DNA of 64,000 nucleotides from Oleisolibacter albus. Lineage in GTDB: Bacteria; Pseudomonadota; Alphaproteobacteria; Azospirillales; Azospirillaceae. The notes under the pieces were generated by a model. It was given only the letters and a program-made list of their open reading frames with translations. It had not been told where the DNA came from and did not search any database. Where the stretch lies: positions 62,001-126,000 of the forward strand of contig NZ_QGNJ01000004.1 in NCBI RefSeq assembly GCF_003336875.1, in the 5' to 3' direction. Position numbers and translations under genes: made by a program. Below, one piece after another: positions 45,801-53,772 of the stretch (the stretch's first letter is position 1; each line of letters begins with the position of its first letter).

Positions 45801-48800
45801 GTCCGCCCCGACGGCACCGGCGGCGATCTTTCCGGCTGTAATGGCGTTGGCCGCCACCTTGTCGGCCGTGACCGCGCCGGCCGCGATCGTCTCTGCCACG
45901 ACCGCGTTGGCCGCCAGCTTCGGTGTGGAAACGGCACCGTCAGCAAGCTGCGTCCGGGTAATCTGCCCCGCCAGGTCGGCAGTATCGACGTCCAGCGTGT
46001 AGCCGCTGTTGTCGGCCTTCTTGCGGTAAAGCTGGCCCTGATAGACCACCAGGGCGGGAGAAGAGGCCGTCGCCTGCAGGGAGGTCACGGCAATCGGGAC
46101 GACCATGTCGGTCGCCAGCTGGTCGGCTTTGATCTTGCCGACGAGATTGGCGGTATCGACCTCCAGCGTGTAGCCGCTGTTGTCGGCCTTTTTGCGGTAC
46201 AGCTGGCCCTGATAGACCACCAGGGCGGGAGAAGAGGCCGTCGCCTGCAGGGAGGTCACGGCAATCGGGACGACCATGTCGGTCGCCAGCTGGTCGGCTT
46301 TGATCCTGCCGACGAGATTGGCAGTATCGACCTCCAGCGTATAACCGCTGTTGTCAGGCTTCTTGCGGTACAGCTGGCCCTGGTGGACCACCAGGGCGGG
46401 GGATGATGCGCTCACCGCCGTGGGCACCTGTGCCACGACGATAGGCGGGGCGATGTCCGACGCCAGTTTCGCCGCACCGACCGCCGCATCGGCAATATCC
46501 GCGGCGGCGATCAGCGGCAGCATGTGCGGCCCGGTGGAAAGCCAGGGGCCGTAATTGCCGCTGGTATCGACGTAGCGTGCCGAGAAATACTGCGCCGAAC
46601 CGGGCGCCAGCCCGGTCACCGGGATAAAGCTGGCCGCCACGGCGCCGGTCGGCGCCACGGTCACCCGGGGCAGCGCGACATCCGTCGCACCGGCAGAAGG
46701 CGAGCCGTCCGCATTCGGCGGGGTGCTGTTCCGGACCAGCTGAAGAAAGCTGTAGTCCAGCCCGACCAGGCCAGCGGGCGCCAGGACCGAAACATAGGCC
46801 GCCGACGGGGAGAGCGCCACGGAGATTGAGCCGGGGGCCGCCGGGGCCACCGTGTCCTTCCCCGTGGTGAAGGTCAGCGTGTTGCTGTAGGCGCTGCGGT
46901 TGCCGTTGGTATCGACGGCCAGAACCTTGGCGTTGATCGCCGTGTTGGCGGCATAGGTCCGCGGGATACGGAACTTCACCGCGGTGTCTTCGCCCTTGGG
47001 GACGGGGTAATAGTCCCACTGGCTGTCGGCCAACAGCTTGACGGCCACCTCATAGCTGTCCAGGTCGGCGTCGGCGGGCGCTGACCAGCGCAGGGTGACG
47101 GCGGTGCTGCCGTCCGCATGGGGAACGCTGCCGGCGGCAAGGTTGCCCGGGATGCCCGGCGGAACCGTATCGACCGTGGACCCGACAACAACCGACAGCT
47201 GGCCGGACATGTTCAGCCCGTCCGTCCCGAAGATGTCGTAATGGGCCGCGCGGACGTAATAGGTGCCGCCGGGCTTCGGCACGATGATCAGGCCACCGCC
47301 ATCACCATCATAGACGAGATTGGCCGCTCCGGGCGCAAAGCCGTCCTCAGCGGAAATCCAGACCTGTGTGCCGGCGTAATCCGCTTCGGTCGGGCGGGCA
47401 TAGGCGACGGAGATGGCCCCGGCCCGGGAGTCGACCGCCAGACCGGCCGGGGCCGCCGGGGCCGGGTTGGTCAGGGTTGCCGTCGCCGGGTCTCCGACCG
47501 GGTCTCCGGTCGCGTCCAGCAGCTGCACGGACAGGGTCAGGCTGCGCGCCAGCGCCACGCCCGCGGCGGCGGCATCGGCCACGTAGCGGTCATAGGCATA
47601 GGCGAACCGGGCTTCGGTCACGGTCTGTGTGCTCAGAACCGTGGTTCCGTGCAATACCTGCACCTGGAAGCCGCCGAAATAGGCGGAGTCGGTGGCAAGG
47701 GTGCTGTCCCAGACGGCGATCAGATCCGGCGTCGTCCAGGCTCCGCCCTCGGGGCGGACATTCGTGGCTGCCCCGGCGGGTTCAACCCCGACCGTGACCT
47801 CCGCCTCCACCGTGGGCGACCGCCGGCCGTCGGCGCTTTCAGCCCAGAGCCGGCCCAGCCAGGGGCCCTGCGCCACCGCGGTCAGGCGGAAGCCGGTCGG
47901 CGTGTCCGGCGTGACCGTGCGCCAGTCCCCGGCCGGGCTTTTCAGCTGCAGCACATAACGATCCACCCGCCTGTCATCCAGATGCAGCGGATTCCAGCGT
48001 CCGTCCAGCCGGGTGACCCAGGCGCCGCCCTGCATGACCAGATCGGTCGAGAGGGTGAAGCCGGTCGGGGCCGGCAGCCGGTCGATGACGATGCCCGGAT
48101 CGAAGGGCGGGATGATCCCGGCGTCGGCCTGATGGATCTCGGGGGCCAGATCCACCAGCTCCAGCTTCGCCGTCAGGTCGGCGCCGGGGTAGATGCCTTT
48201 CACCAGCAGCGGCACCGTCACGCGCCCGGCCTCGCCGAAGGCGAACAGGTCCCCCTCCTTCACCGCCGCCGGCAGGGCCGACGTCAGCTGCAGCCGCGTG
48301 GCCTCTCCTGGCACCGTGGTCAGCGGCACCTCGGTCACACCCAGCGTATGGCGGATACGCAAGGCATAGCGCTTGCCCTCCTCCATCGGGCAGGCCTCGT
48401 CCGCCTCGATCGACAGCCGGTCGGCCCCGATGCCCGTGATGCGGCCGGAACTCAGGCCGACCAGCATGACGTCGTGCTGTACATCCACCCGGTCGCCCCG
48501 GCGGACGATGAGGGACTCCACGTCCTGGTTCAGCTCGTAGATGCTGGGGCGCAGGCGCAGCTGGGCCAGATGATAGCGGCCGGCCTTGTGGACCTGGTCG
48601 GCATTGGTGAGGCCGGGCAGATCCAGCACCTCGTACAGGGTGGCGTTGGCCTCGCTGTAGCCGTCGTCGAACACCAGACGTTCGGCGGTCTTGTAGTCGG
48701 CCTTCTCATCGGCGAAACGGCAGCGCAGGGCGTGCGGAATGTCCGCAAAGAGTCGTGTGAACTTGAAGCCCCAGCTGTTGCGCGGCGTGATCACGGTGAC

Positions 48801-50399
48801 CGGCACGTCCTGCGGCACGTCACGGACCACGCTGTATTTGGCGTCACGGACCTGGAACTGGGCCCGGCCGACGGCGGCGATCTGCTTCAGCCGCTCGAAG
48901 ACCGTCCCGGCACCGTCCAGAACGGCATCGTAGGTGTAGCCGGCCGCGGCACAGGCTTCATGCCAGGCCGCCAGGGTCGGCCAGTCGATCTTGTGGTCGG
49001 CGGCAGGACGCAGATTGGCGGGGCCGCGCGCCACCCACAGGAACAGGCTTGCCGGATTCCGGGTCGGACGCTCCACCCAGGTGCCGGTGGCCGCATCGTA
49101 ATCCGGGCAGATCCGGGTCGCGATCAGGTTGAAGTTGGACACGGTGCCATTGATCTGGCCCGACGCGCGGATGCGCATGGCCACCAGGGCATGGGGCACA
49201 CGTGTCTTCAGCGGCGCCTCGTTCAGCACGGCGCGCGCCGCGGCCCAGACCATGCTGTCGCTGTATTTGCTGTTGCCGTCATGGTCGATCAGACGGCGCA
49301 CCCGGACCTGGTATTTGCCGCGGGCCACGGCCACGCGGGTGCCGCGACGCAGCAGACTGTTGTCCGTTTCGGCATAGACGCGCAGCACGCCGGGCGAAAA
49401 GGAGTCATCCGTGGGAAATGCCGTCCAGTTCTCCGTCCCGACCGGGGCGTACTGGCATTCCACCGCAGCTTCCGTCGGTTTGCGGTTGCCACCCCCAGTG
49501 GTCCTCCACACACCGGTCGGGAAGATGAAATCCAGGCTCAGCTCGTCCGCATCCTGATCGATGGCGCGGGTAATCCAGCCGTCCTTCTGGCGCAATACGC
49601 CTTGCGGCAGGCCGACGCCCTGGCCAAGCTCCTCCACCGTTCCGGGGAACAGGGCGATGGGCGCATCGCCGGGAAAACCCTGGCGGATCTCCAGTTCCAC
49701 ATCGCTGTAGTCGGACAGCGGTGTGTCGCCCAGACGCATGCTGGCCCGGTCGATCTCCAGCGGCCCCGGACCCAGATCGAACAGGATGCGCACGTACTGA
49801 TCTTCGCCCACGACCTCCGTATAGGGCTTCGCCGCGTATCGGGGCGCCCAGCGGTGGCGTCCCAGCGGCACCGGCACCAACCCATAGGGGCTGGCAGCAT
49901 TGTTGGCGTCGATGCTGTAGCGTTTCTCCATCTGGTCCGCCGACAGTTTAGGCGGCGGGATCAGCATGTTCAGCGCCATCATGCCGACGCTCGAGACGGC
50001 AGCCGTCGTGAGAGCCGTGGCCGTGGCCACACTGGTCCCCAGCGGCGCCGCAAGCTGGGCGCCATAGACCTGCCCCGTCCAGACTGAAATGGCCACGATC
50101 ACTAACGTCGCTACGATGCGGAGCGCGTTCTTGCCCCCCTGGCCGCCACCACCGGCCGGCAACGCGCGCACGGATAGCAGCTGGCCCGGACGGGGCAGCA
50201 CCTCGGCCCAGCGCGCACGGGGGACACACCAGTCGTCCAGCCAGACCGTGGCATCGCAGGCCTGCCGCAGCAGGCCCTGGCCGGTCAGAATCTCCAGTAC
50301 GGAGCCGCCGGCAGGCACTTCGGCGCGGACCAGATCGGAGGCAAAGGGTTTCGCCGCCGCCGATAACCGGATCGGCAGCGCGTTCTGGGTGTCAGCCAT
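42882..50399 (-). CDS. Giant tail-tip / host-specificity protein (TipJ-like, lambda J family)
   Basis: 2505 residues, about twice lambda J. Residues 1-90 look like the ubiquitin-fold piece that is separate (gene I) in lambda; hydrophobic segments follow near 115-165. The hub part includes GFKFTRLFADIPHALRCRFADE and the FAD-like beta region to about 800, then fibronectin-type III repeats up to about 1290. From about 1309 come three 57-residue tandem repeats, then many NAITADKIAA-type repeats separating four jelly-roll-like modules (each opening with SNIITNPRF or a variant). The end carries a short trimeric-type tip (GTLRVRLGIW). The modules probably bind cell-surface sugars and set target range. 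Confidence 0.85.
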   Translation of the reverse strand: MADTQNALPIRLSAAAKPFASDLVRAEVPAGGSVLEILTGQGLLRQACDATVWLDDWCVPRARWAEVLPRPGQLLSVRALPAGGGGQGGKNALRIVATLVIVAISVWTGQVYGAQLAAPLGTSVATATALTTAAVSSVGMMALNMLIPPPKLSADQMEKRYSIDANNAASPYGLVPVPLGRHRWAPRYAAKPYTEVVGEDQYVRILFDLGPGPLEIDRASMRLGDTPLSDYSDVELEIRQGFPGDAPIALFPGTVEELGQGVGLPQGVLRQKDGWITRAIDQDADELSLDFIFPTGVWRTTGGGNRKPTEAAVECQYAPVGTENWTAFPTDDSFSPGVLRVYAETDNSLLRRGTRVAVARGKYQVRVRRLIDHDGNSKYSDSMVWAAARAVLNEAPLKTRVPHALVAMRIRASGQINGTVSNFNLIATRICPDYDAATGTWVERPTRNPASLFLWVARGPANLRPAADHKIDWPTLAAWHEACAAAGYTYDAVLDGAGTVFERLKQIAAVGRAQFQVRDAKYSVVRDVPQDVPVTVITPRNSWGFKFTRLFADIPHALRCRFADEKADYKTAERLVFDDGYSEANATLYEVLDLPGLTNADQVHKAGRYHLAQLRLRPSIYELNQDVESLIVRRGDRVDVQHDVMLVGLSSGRITGIGADRLSIEADEACPMEEGKRYALRIRHTLGVTEVPLTTVPGEATRLQLTSALPAAVKEGDLFAFGEAGRVTVPLLVKGIYPGADLTAKLELVDLAPEIHQADAGIIPPFDPGIVIDRLPAPTGFTLSTDLVMQGGAWVTRLDGRWNPLHLDDRRVDRYVLQLKSPAGDWRTVTPDTPTGFRLTAVAQGPWLGRLWAESADGRRSPTVEAEVTVGVEPAGAATNVRPEGGAWTTPDLIAVWDSTLATDSAYFGGFQVQVLHGTTVLSTQTVTEARFAYAYDRYVADAAAAGVALARSLTLSVQLLDATGDPVGDPATATLTNPAPAAPAGLAVDSRAGAISVAYARPTEADYAGTQVWISAEDGFAPGAANLVYDGDGGGLIIVPKPGGTYYVRAAHYDIFGTDGLNMSGQLSVVVGSTVDTVPPGIPGNLAAGSVPHADGSTAVTLRWSAPADADLDSYEVAVKLLADSQWDYYPVPKGEDTAVKFRIPRTYAANTAINAKVLAVDTNGNRSAYSNTLTFTTGKDTVAPAAPGSISVALSPSAAYVSVLAPAGLVGLDYSFLQLVRNSTPPNADGSPSAGATDVALPRVTVAPTGAVAASFIPVTGLAPGSAQYFSARYVDTSGNYGPWLSTGPHMLPLIAAADIADAAVGAAKLASDIAPPIVVAQVPTAVSASSPALVVHQGQLYRKKPDNSGYTLEVDTANLVGRIKADQLATDMVVPIAVTSLQATASSPALVVYQGQLYRKKADNSGYTLEVDTANLVGKIKADQLATDMVVPIAVTSLQATASSPALVVYQGQLYRKKADNSGYTLDVDTADLAGQITRTQLADGAVSTPKLAANAVVAETIAAGAVTADKVAANAITAGKIAAGAVGADQIAANAITAKSIAIADTSNIITNPRFEVNGRLSTEGWELNGDARADYYPGAGISAFRLVGTNAEAYWGAYVPVSAGETYYFSAYAFQEDPAPARLLVETLNGTKFPVGYPTLASTDLKNQWVLLEAQYTVPADVMYLRLIINNGHGLEGTYNNTYWTHIVWRRAASGSLIVDGAVSADKIAANAVTTDKLSANAITAGKIAAGAVGADQIAANSVTALHLSTNSVTTDELAANAVTADKIAANAITAAKIAAGAVGADQIAANSVTAKALVVADTSNIITNPRFEVNGQPSTEGWLVGPFDTVEQASSDPVARTRIIGRSRDVFWAKHIPVLPGEAYYIAAHVYNTDQAASANIVIEQRTPQNSVLGYAYIVGTNTKNQWALLEARFTVPDGVFFIRLDLQTEREYGNRPDVLWSNVVMRRAANASMIVDGAVTTDKIAANAITADKIAANAITADKITAGTVTADKIAANAVTANKIAAGAITADKLAAGAITTSRLAIADASNIITNPRFSLNDQLSMDGWTASGASFSIESTPSDPVSPTRIRTRARSLSWDKVIPVVEGETYYVAAHVWNTNAGPAGIYIEARRGDGSVAYYAWPCHTYATNQWVFLEGQWTVPSDIKSLRFILMVDAGEPLPSDAYWCNAVFRRAVGETLIVDNAISTGKIKAGAITADKIAANAVTADHVAAGSITTGKLAANAITADKISTGAITADKLAVGNSPNLLQNSDGSWGLRCWGQPTASGNIVGGTATSGVDPEGRTPVGSHALYIAANTATPVPTDQFVEVVNAGMEGGGYSVTPGARYYYGARIGAIRCAATVFLWFYDDAGNQIGSSPLAPLYQGAWGGTRIDAFGRTEGFVTVPADCTKVVFALRMYGIGEGNPTCIATQCMLAEVLPNQTTPPLWQPAGVTQIDGASIKTGKLQSTNGLTYFDLDNNQLVIKNSETGQRMEINNSLIQVFDSNGTLRVRLGIW
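43100..45760 (-). repeat. Four related receptor-binding-type modules with ITADKIAA linkers
   Basis: Within the tip gene, modules of about 150 residues start near 45755, 44980, 44295 and 43655. The first three share SNIITNPRF, GETYYxxAxxx and NQWxLLEAxxTVP; the fourth is divergent (SPNLLQNSDGSWG). They are separated by 6-15 copies of short degenerate repeats of the AANAITADKIAAGA kind. Duplicated modules like these can swap by recombination. Confidence 0.75.
45961..46473 (-). repeat. Three tandem 171-bp near-identical repeats in the tip gene
   Basis: The phrase GTATCGAC and everything after it recur at 45982, 46153 and 46324, a strict 171-bp (57-codon) period. The first two copies are almost identical in DNA and the third has a few changes. 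They encode GQLYRKKADNSGYTLEVDTANLVG and a linker. Recent tandem duplication; copy number may vary between strains. Confidence 0.9.
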
Positions 50400-50848
50400 C
50401 AGAGTAGATCCCGGTGACGGTAGATTGCGATAAGGGTGGCGGCATCGCGGCCGCCGCGGATGGGCGCGACCGCGGCATCCACCCGCTCTTCGGTGTGCAG
50501 CATGCTGTCCGGGGCGACGACGATGCCCACATGGCAGGGCCAGCGCAGCCGGCGCATCAGCACCACATCGCCCGGCTGTTCCAGCGTCTGCCAGATCAGC
50601 GGGTCGCGCAGGCTGGGGCGGTGGGCGATACGCACCCAGGGGGCACCGCTATGGGCCTCCACCGCCCTGGCCATGGCCGCCCGGTCTGTTGCTTCGGCGG
50701 GCGTGTCCTCGGCATAGTCGGGCACATTGATCCCGAACTGCCGGCGCAGCACCAGGGCGACCAGCCCCCAGCAGTCATAAGCTTCGGGCCCGCGCCCCCC
50801 GTGACGGTAGGGCAATCCCACATAGGCCCCGCACCAGCCCGGCAGCAT
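50399..50848 (-). CDS. NlpC/P60 peptidase-type tail protein (lambda K position)
   Basis: 149 residues. Catalytic Cys in YDCWGLV, His in WPCHVGIVV, and the PYRHGGRGPEAYDC entry typical of the C40 family. It lies between the DUF1833-like and tip genes, as gene K in lambda and gp14 in gene transfer agents. It probably helps tip assembly or cuts peptidoglycan. It overlaps its neighbours by 1 nt each. Confidence 0.88.
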   Translation of the reverse strand: MLPGWCGAYVGLPYRHGGRGPEAYDCWGLVALVLRRQFGINVPDYAEDTPAEATDRAAMARAVEAHSGAPWVRIAHRPSLRDPLIWQTLEQPGDVVLMRRLRWPCHVGIVVAPDSMLHTEERVDAAVAPIRGGRDAATLIAIYRHRDLL

Positions 50849-51315
50849 CAGAACACCGCCGGATGGGTGGAGGGCAGGAAGCTGTCGGCCGGAAACGGCT
50901 CGGCCAGCAGGCTTTCCCAGGCCAGGGTGCCGGACACCTGCACGGCATCCACGTCGGCCGAGGCCAGGCGGAATTCCAGCGGCCCGGCCTCCAGCACGTC
51001 GGGGGCGGACGCCAGCACCACGGAAACGCGGACCGTCGGTGCGGTGGTCAGGGCACGGATGGTTTGCGCCATCTCCCGGCCGACATTGTCGATGCTGAGC
51101 TTCACCTCCGGCAGGGAATCGTCGGTATCCGCCGGCAGTTCGATAGTGAAGGGCAGTGCCGTGTAGGTATGGCCGTTGCTGACCGTGTCCACGGCATCGC
51201 TGCTGAAGCGCAGGGGGCCGTCGATGATCTGCGGATGCTCGATCTCGATCAGGATCAGAAAGGCGTCGCCGGTTTCCTGGGCGAAGGTGGCGGATCGGAA
51301 GCTGGGCGTCGGCAT
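50848..51315 (-). CDS. DUF1833-like distal tail protein
   Basis: 155 residues, beta-rich. The IEIEHPQIIDGPLRFSSDAVDTVSNGHTYTALPFTIELPADTDDSLPEVKLSIDNVGREM region is the DUF1833 pattern found at the L position of siphophage tails. It probably links tape measure and tip. 1-nt overlaps on both sides. Confidence 0.78.
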   Translation of the reverse strand: MPTPSFRSATFAQETGDAFLILIEIEHPQIIDGPLRFSSDAVDTVSNGHTYTALPFTIELPADTDDSLPEVKLSIDNVGREMAQTIRALTTAPTVRVSVVLASAPDVLEAGPLEFRLASADVDAVQVSGTLAWESLLAEPFPADSFLPSTHPAVF

Positions 51316-51674
51316 CAGGGCATCTCCTCCAGCTGGATGGTCACGCGGTAATGGTCAGGCCCGATCTGTTCCCATTCCGGCGGCTGATTGGCCACGAACC
51401 GGTAGTCCGCTGCCGCGCCGGTGACAGGATGGCGGGCGCTGAAGCGCAGGGTGCCGCCCGCGGTGGTGACCCGCCAGAACGTCTCCAGCGTCTGCCATTG
51501 GGCGGTATCGAGAACGAAGGAGCGGCTCGACGATTGGGTGGCGGCCGTGAAACGGCGCCGCTGCTTGGCCGGGCCGGCCTCCATGGCGGTGCGCAGACCC
51601 GTGGTGCCGAAACGGCCGGTCGTCCCCAGCAGGGGATAGACCGGCAGGGTGGACGGCCAGGACAAGGGGGCCAT
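51315..51674 (-). CDS. Minor tail protein (lambda M position)
   Basis: 119 residues with beta-type sequence; the pattern TLETFWRVTTAGGTLRFSARHPVTG is common in small distal-tail proteins next to tape measures. It overlaps the DUF1833-like gene by 1 nt and starts 3 nt after the tape measure gene. Assignment rests mostly on position. Confidence 0.65.
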   Translation of the reverse strand: MAPLSWPSTLPVYPLLGTTGRFGTTGLRTAMEAGPAKQRRRFTAATQSSSRSFVLDTAQWQTLETFWRVTTAGGTLRFSARHPVTGAAADYRFVANQPPEWEQIGPDHYRVTIQLEEMP

Positions 51675-51677
51675 GAT

Positions 51678-52631
51678 TCAGCTCCGGCGGATGGGGGAAC
51701 GGGACAGGCCGTAATTCGACTGCATGTCGCGGTCGGCACGGCCACTGTTGAAGCGTTTGGTGACGGCCCGGTCGGCGATCTGCTCGACTATGATTTCCAG
51801 CTGGCGCGAGCCGTCGGCCCCCGTGCGTTCCTCCGCCTGCGTGTGGACGCCGGGTGCGTTGTTGTTGACGACGACCTGAAGTCCTCCCCCTGCGCCCGCG
51901 CTGGCGGCGCTGCTGTAGGACGGGGCCTGCAGCGCATGGTTCGGGATGATGCTGCCGCTCGTGCCGGGCAGGAACAGTTCCGGTCCCCGTTCGCCGACCA
52001 GATAGGCGCTGCCGGCCGACACGGGGCCGCCACCGGCCCGCGCGCCGCCGAAGCCCGTCAGGGTCGGCAGACCGGCACTGGGAAACAGGGAATTGATCAG
52101 GGGATTGAGGATCGCCATCTTCATCATGGAGGCGGCGATATCTGCCGCGGCATTCAGGGCCGTCGTCCTCAAGGCCTTGAACGCATTCTCGCCCTTGGCC
52201 AGGGCGTTCACGAAGGCGTCACCCACGCCCGACAGTGAGTCGGTCAGCTTCTTGTTGAGTTCTTTGGTGCCGTCATATTGCGACTCGATGGATTCTTTCG
52301 CTTTGTTGTAAGAATCCTCGCCGCTGTATTGGACAATGGCTTCCTTGTTATCTTCAAGCTCTTTGAGTTCTCTCTTCCTCTTGTCCTCGGGACTGCCGAA
52401 TTCGTTGCCGATTTTCTTCACATAGTCGTTCGGTTCTCCGCCGGCCTTGCCTCCATTCGCCGTTCCGTCGGACCCGGAGCCCTTGCCGAGGGCCCCTTTC
52501 AGCTTTTCCGCGGCCTCGCCCAGGCTGTTCAGCGCCTTGGTGCCGGTGTCCTTGAAGGCCGCAACGGCCTGGACCAGCTCTTCGATGTTGGGCGGGACCT
52601 GGGCGGAGGTCGCGTCTGTATCTGCCATCAT
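51678..52631 (-). CDS. Short tail tape measure protein
   Basis: 317 residues (ATG 52631 or 52628). Charged helical first half (EELKELEDNKEAIVQYSGED-type), then a hydrophobic stretch (AAADIAASMMKMAILNPLINSLFP), then the conserved C-terminus GGPVSAGSAYLVGERGPELFLPGTSGSIIPN seen in lambda-type tape measures. Tape length sets tail length; 317 residues would give roughly 45-50 nm by the usual 0.15 nm per residue, short for a siphophage and close to gene transfer agents. Confidence 0.85.
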   Translation of the reverse strand: MMADTDATSAQVPPNIEELVQAVAAFKDTGTKALNSLGEAAEKLKGALGKGSGSDGTANGGKAGGEPNDYVKKIGNEFGSPEDKRKRELKELEDNKEAIVQYSGEDSYNKAKESIESQYDGTKELNKKLTDSLSGVGDAFVNALAKGENAFKALRTTALNAAADIAASMMKMAILNPLINSLFPSAGLPTLTGFGGARAGGGPVSAGSAYLVGERGPELFLPGTSGSIIPNHALQAPSYSSAASAGAGGGLQVVVNNNAPGVHTQAEERTGADGSRQLEIIVEQIADRAVTKRFNSGRADRDMQSNYGLSRSPIRRS

Positions 52632-52676
52632 GTCACCTCATCTTGCCGTCTCTGCACGATTGCCGGCTGGCGGAGG

Positions 52677-52704
52677 CATGGCCGGCCCATCCGGGCCGGC
52701 CATG
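52677..52704 (-). repeat. Perfect 12-bp inverted repeat between chaperone and tape measure genes
   Basis: Arms CATGGCCGGCCC and GGGCCGGCCATG with a 4-nt loop, and no T-run on either side. Such a stable hairpin inside an operon may slow decay of, or limit read-through into, the tape measure mRNA. Confidence 0.7.
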
Positions 52705-52708
52705 GGGA

Positions 52709-52921
52709 TCACGCCACCCCCCGCTGCTCCAGCCGGTGACGGAACCGGTTGAAACGGTCACGGCGCAGCATGGCCGCCGCGTCCGGGTCGCCCCGGCTCA
52801 GCCGCCATTCGAAAAGAGCGGCGGCGAACTCATGGTGGGTGGCATCCCAGAAGGTCCGGGGCGGCTGGGCCAGAACACCGGCCCAGATGCCCAGCAGGCG
52901 GCGGTAGGGAAACGGCTCTAC
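52709..52921 (-). CDS. Second tail assembly chaperone frame (Phage_TAC_6-like), no normal start codon
   Basis: 70 codons open from GTA at 52921 to TGA at 52711-52709. The translation VEPFPYRRLLGIWAGVLAQPPRTFWDATHHEFAAALFEW matches the small GTA/siphophage chaperone family (core W near 13 and FWxxTxxEF). The frame is -1 to the upstream chaperone gene and open across its 3' end, but has no ATG, GTG or TTG in the 100 nt before the match. It is probably made by -1 ribosomal frameshifting from the upstream gene, as lambda G-GT, or from a rare start such as CTG. Confidence 0.7.
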   Translation of the reverse strand, partial: VEPFPYRRLLGIWAGVLAQPPRTFWDATHHEFAAALFEWRLSRGDPDAAAMLRRDRFNRFRHRLEQRGVA

Positions 52922-53289
52922 GCCGCTCCCGCCGCCGCCATCGCTTCCCCCGCGGAATCCTCCCGCGGCGGCTGGCCGCCGGTCAGCATGTTGGCCAGCA
53001 GCTGGGATGCCGGATGGATACAGGCGGCAAGGCCGGTCTGGACCACCAGCGTTCCCACCTCGTCGCGCGACAGCTCCGTCCCGGCTCCCTTCAGACCGGC
53101 CCAGATGATTGCGGCCATCTGGCTGGTCCGCAGGGTTGCCGCCCCTTTGGCCAGGATTGCGGAGGCCAGATCGGTGACGCCGCAGCCGAGCGCCTCCTCC
53201 AGCTCCACCATGGCCCCGAAACTGGGGCGCATGGTGTAGGGCCGGCCCGCCAGGGTGAGACTCACCTCACCCGCATGGGGGTTCGCCAT
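52918..53289 (-). CDS. Tail assembly chaperone (GTA TAC family)
   Basis: 123 residues. SLTLAGRPYTMRPSFGAMVELEEALGCGVTDLASAI is the standard start of the gene-transfer-agent family (Phage_TAC_11), which holds the tape measure during tail assembly. The last 25 residues are low-complexity (GEAMAAAGAA) and lie over the -1 frame of the next coding segment. It follows the tube gene by 11 nt. Confidence 0.82.
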   Translation of the reverse strand: MANPHAGEVSLTLAGRPYTMRPSFGAMVELEEALGCGVTDLASAILAKGAATLRTSQMAAIIWAGLKGAGTELSRDEVGTLVVQTGLAACIHPASQLLANMLTGGQPPREDSAGEAMAAAGAA

Positions 53290-53300
53290 GGGCTGGCTCC

Positions 53301-53729
53301 TCAGCCCGCCGACGGCGTCAGCCGGGTCAGGGCGGCCGCGGGGGTCAGGGCCAGCGTGTAGGACGTGACGTCCAGCGTCGGCGCGGTGATCTTCAGGCTG
53401 GACACATAGAAGCCGCCCTTGTAGCCGTTGCCCGCGGCATCGAACAGGATCTGGCAGTCATACGGGGAGCGGGCGGCCCAGGCCGCTTCGAGCTTGTCCA
53501 GCTGGGCCCGGCTGCCGCGCAGCTTGCCGGAGCAGTTGACGACACCGCTGACGGAGACCGGCACATTGGTGACCCAGCCGCCGCTGTCCTTGGCGGTGGT
53601 TTCGATCATCTTGGCCGAACCATCGAAGCTGGTGTCGGTCTGCCCTTCCAGGGTGGTGTAGCCGGTGGCGCCGGTGGCGGTGTTGCCGATCTGCAGAAGG
53701 CACTCGGTACCCTTGACCTCAACGGCCAT
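53301..53729 (-). CDS. Major tail tube protein (TP901-1-like)
   Basis: 142 residues. GTECLLQIGN... EGQTDTSFDGSAKMIETTAKDSGGW is the pattern of TP901-1/GTA major tail proteins. It should polymerise into the tube. One chain, no Ig-like extension. The ATG at 53729 has an AGGAG RBS. Confidence 0.88.
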   Translation of the reverse strand: MAVEVKGTECLLQIGNTATGATGYTTLEGQTDTSFDGSAKMIETTAKDSGGWVTNVPVSVSGVVNCSGKLRGSRAQLDKLEAAWAARSPYDCQILFDAAGNGYKGGFYVSSLKITAPTLDVTSYTLALTPAAALTRLTPSAG

Positions 53730-53772
53730 GGTCTTCTCCTGACTGTGGTGGATGTGGGGAAAGGTCCGACGC

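Noticed and set aside
45961-46473. Regular repeats considered as a CRISPR array
   Set aside because: The period is 171 bp, in frame and wholly inside a coding sequence, with no short repeat/spacer pattern.
47118-50087. Long plus-strand open frame of 989 codons
   Set aside because: It is the antisense shadow of the giant tip gene; its translation is rich in Arg, Gly, Val and Asp repeats with no family motif, as high-GC shadows are.
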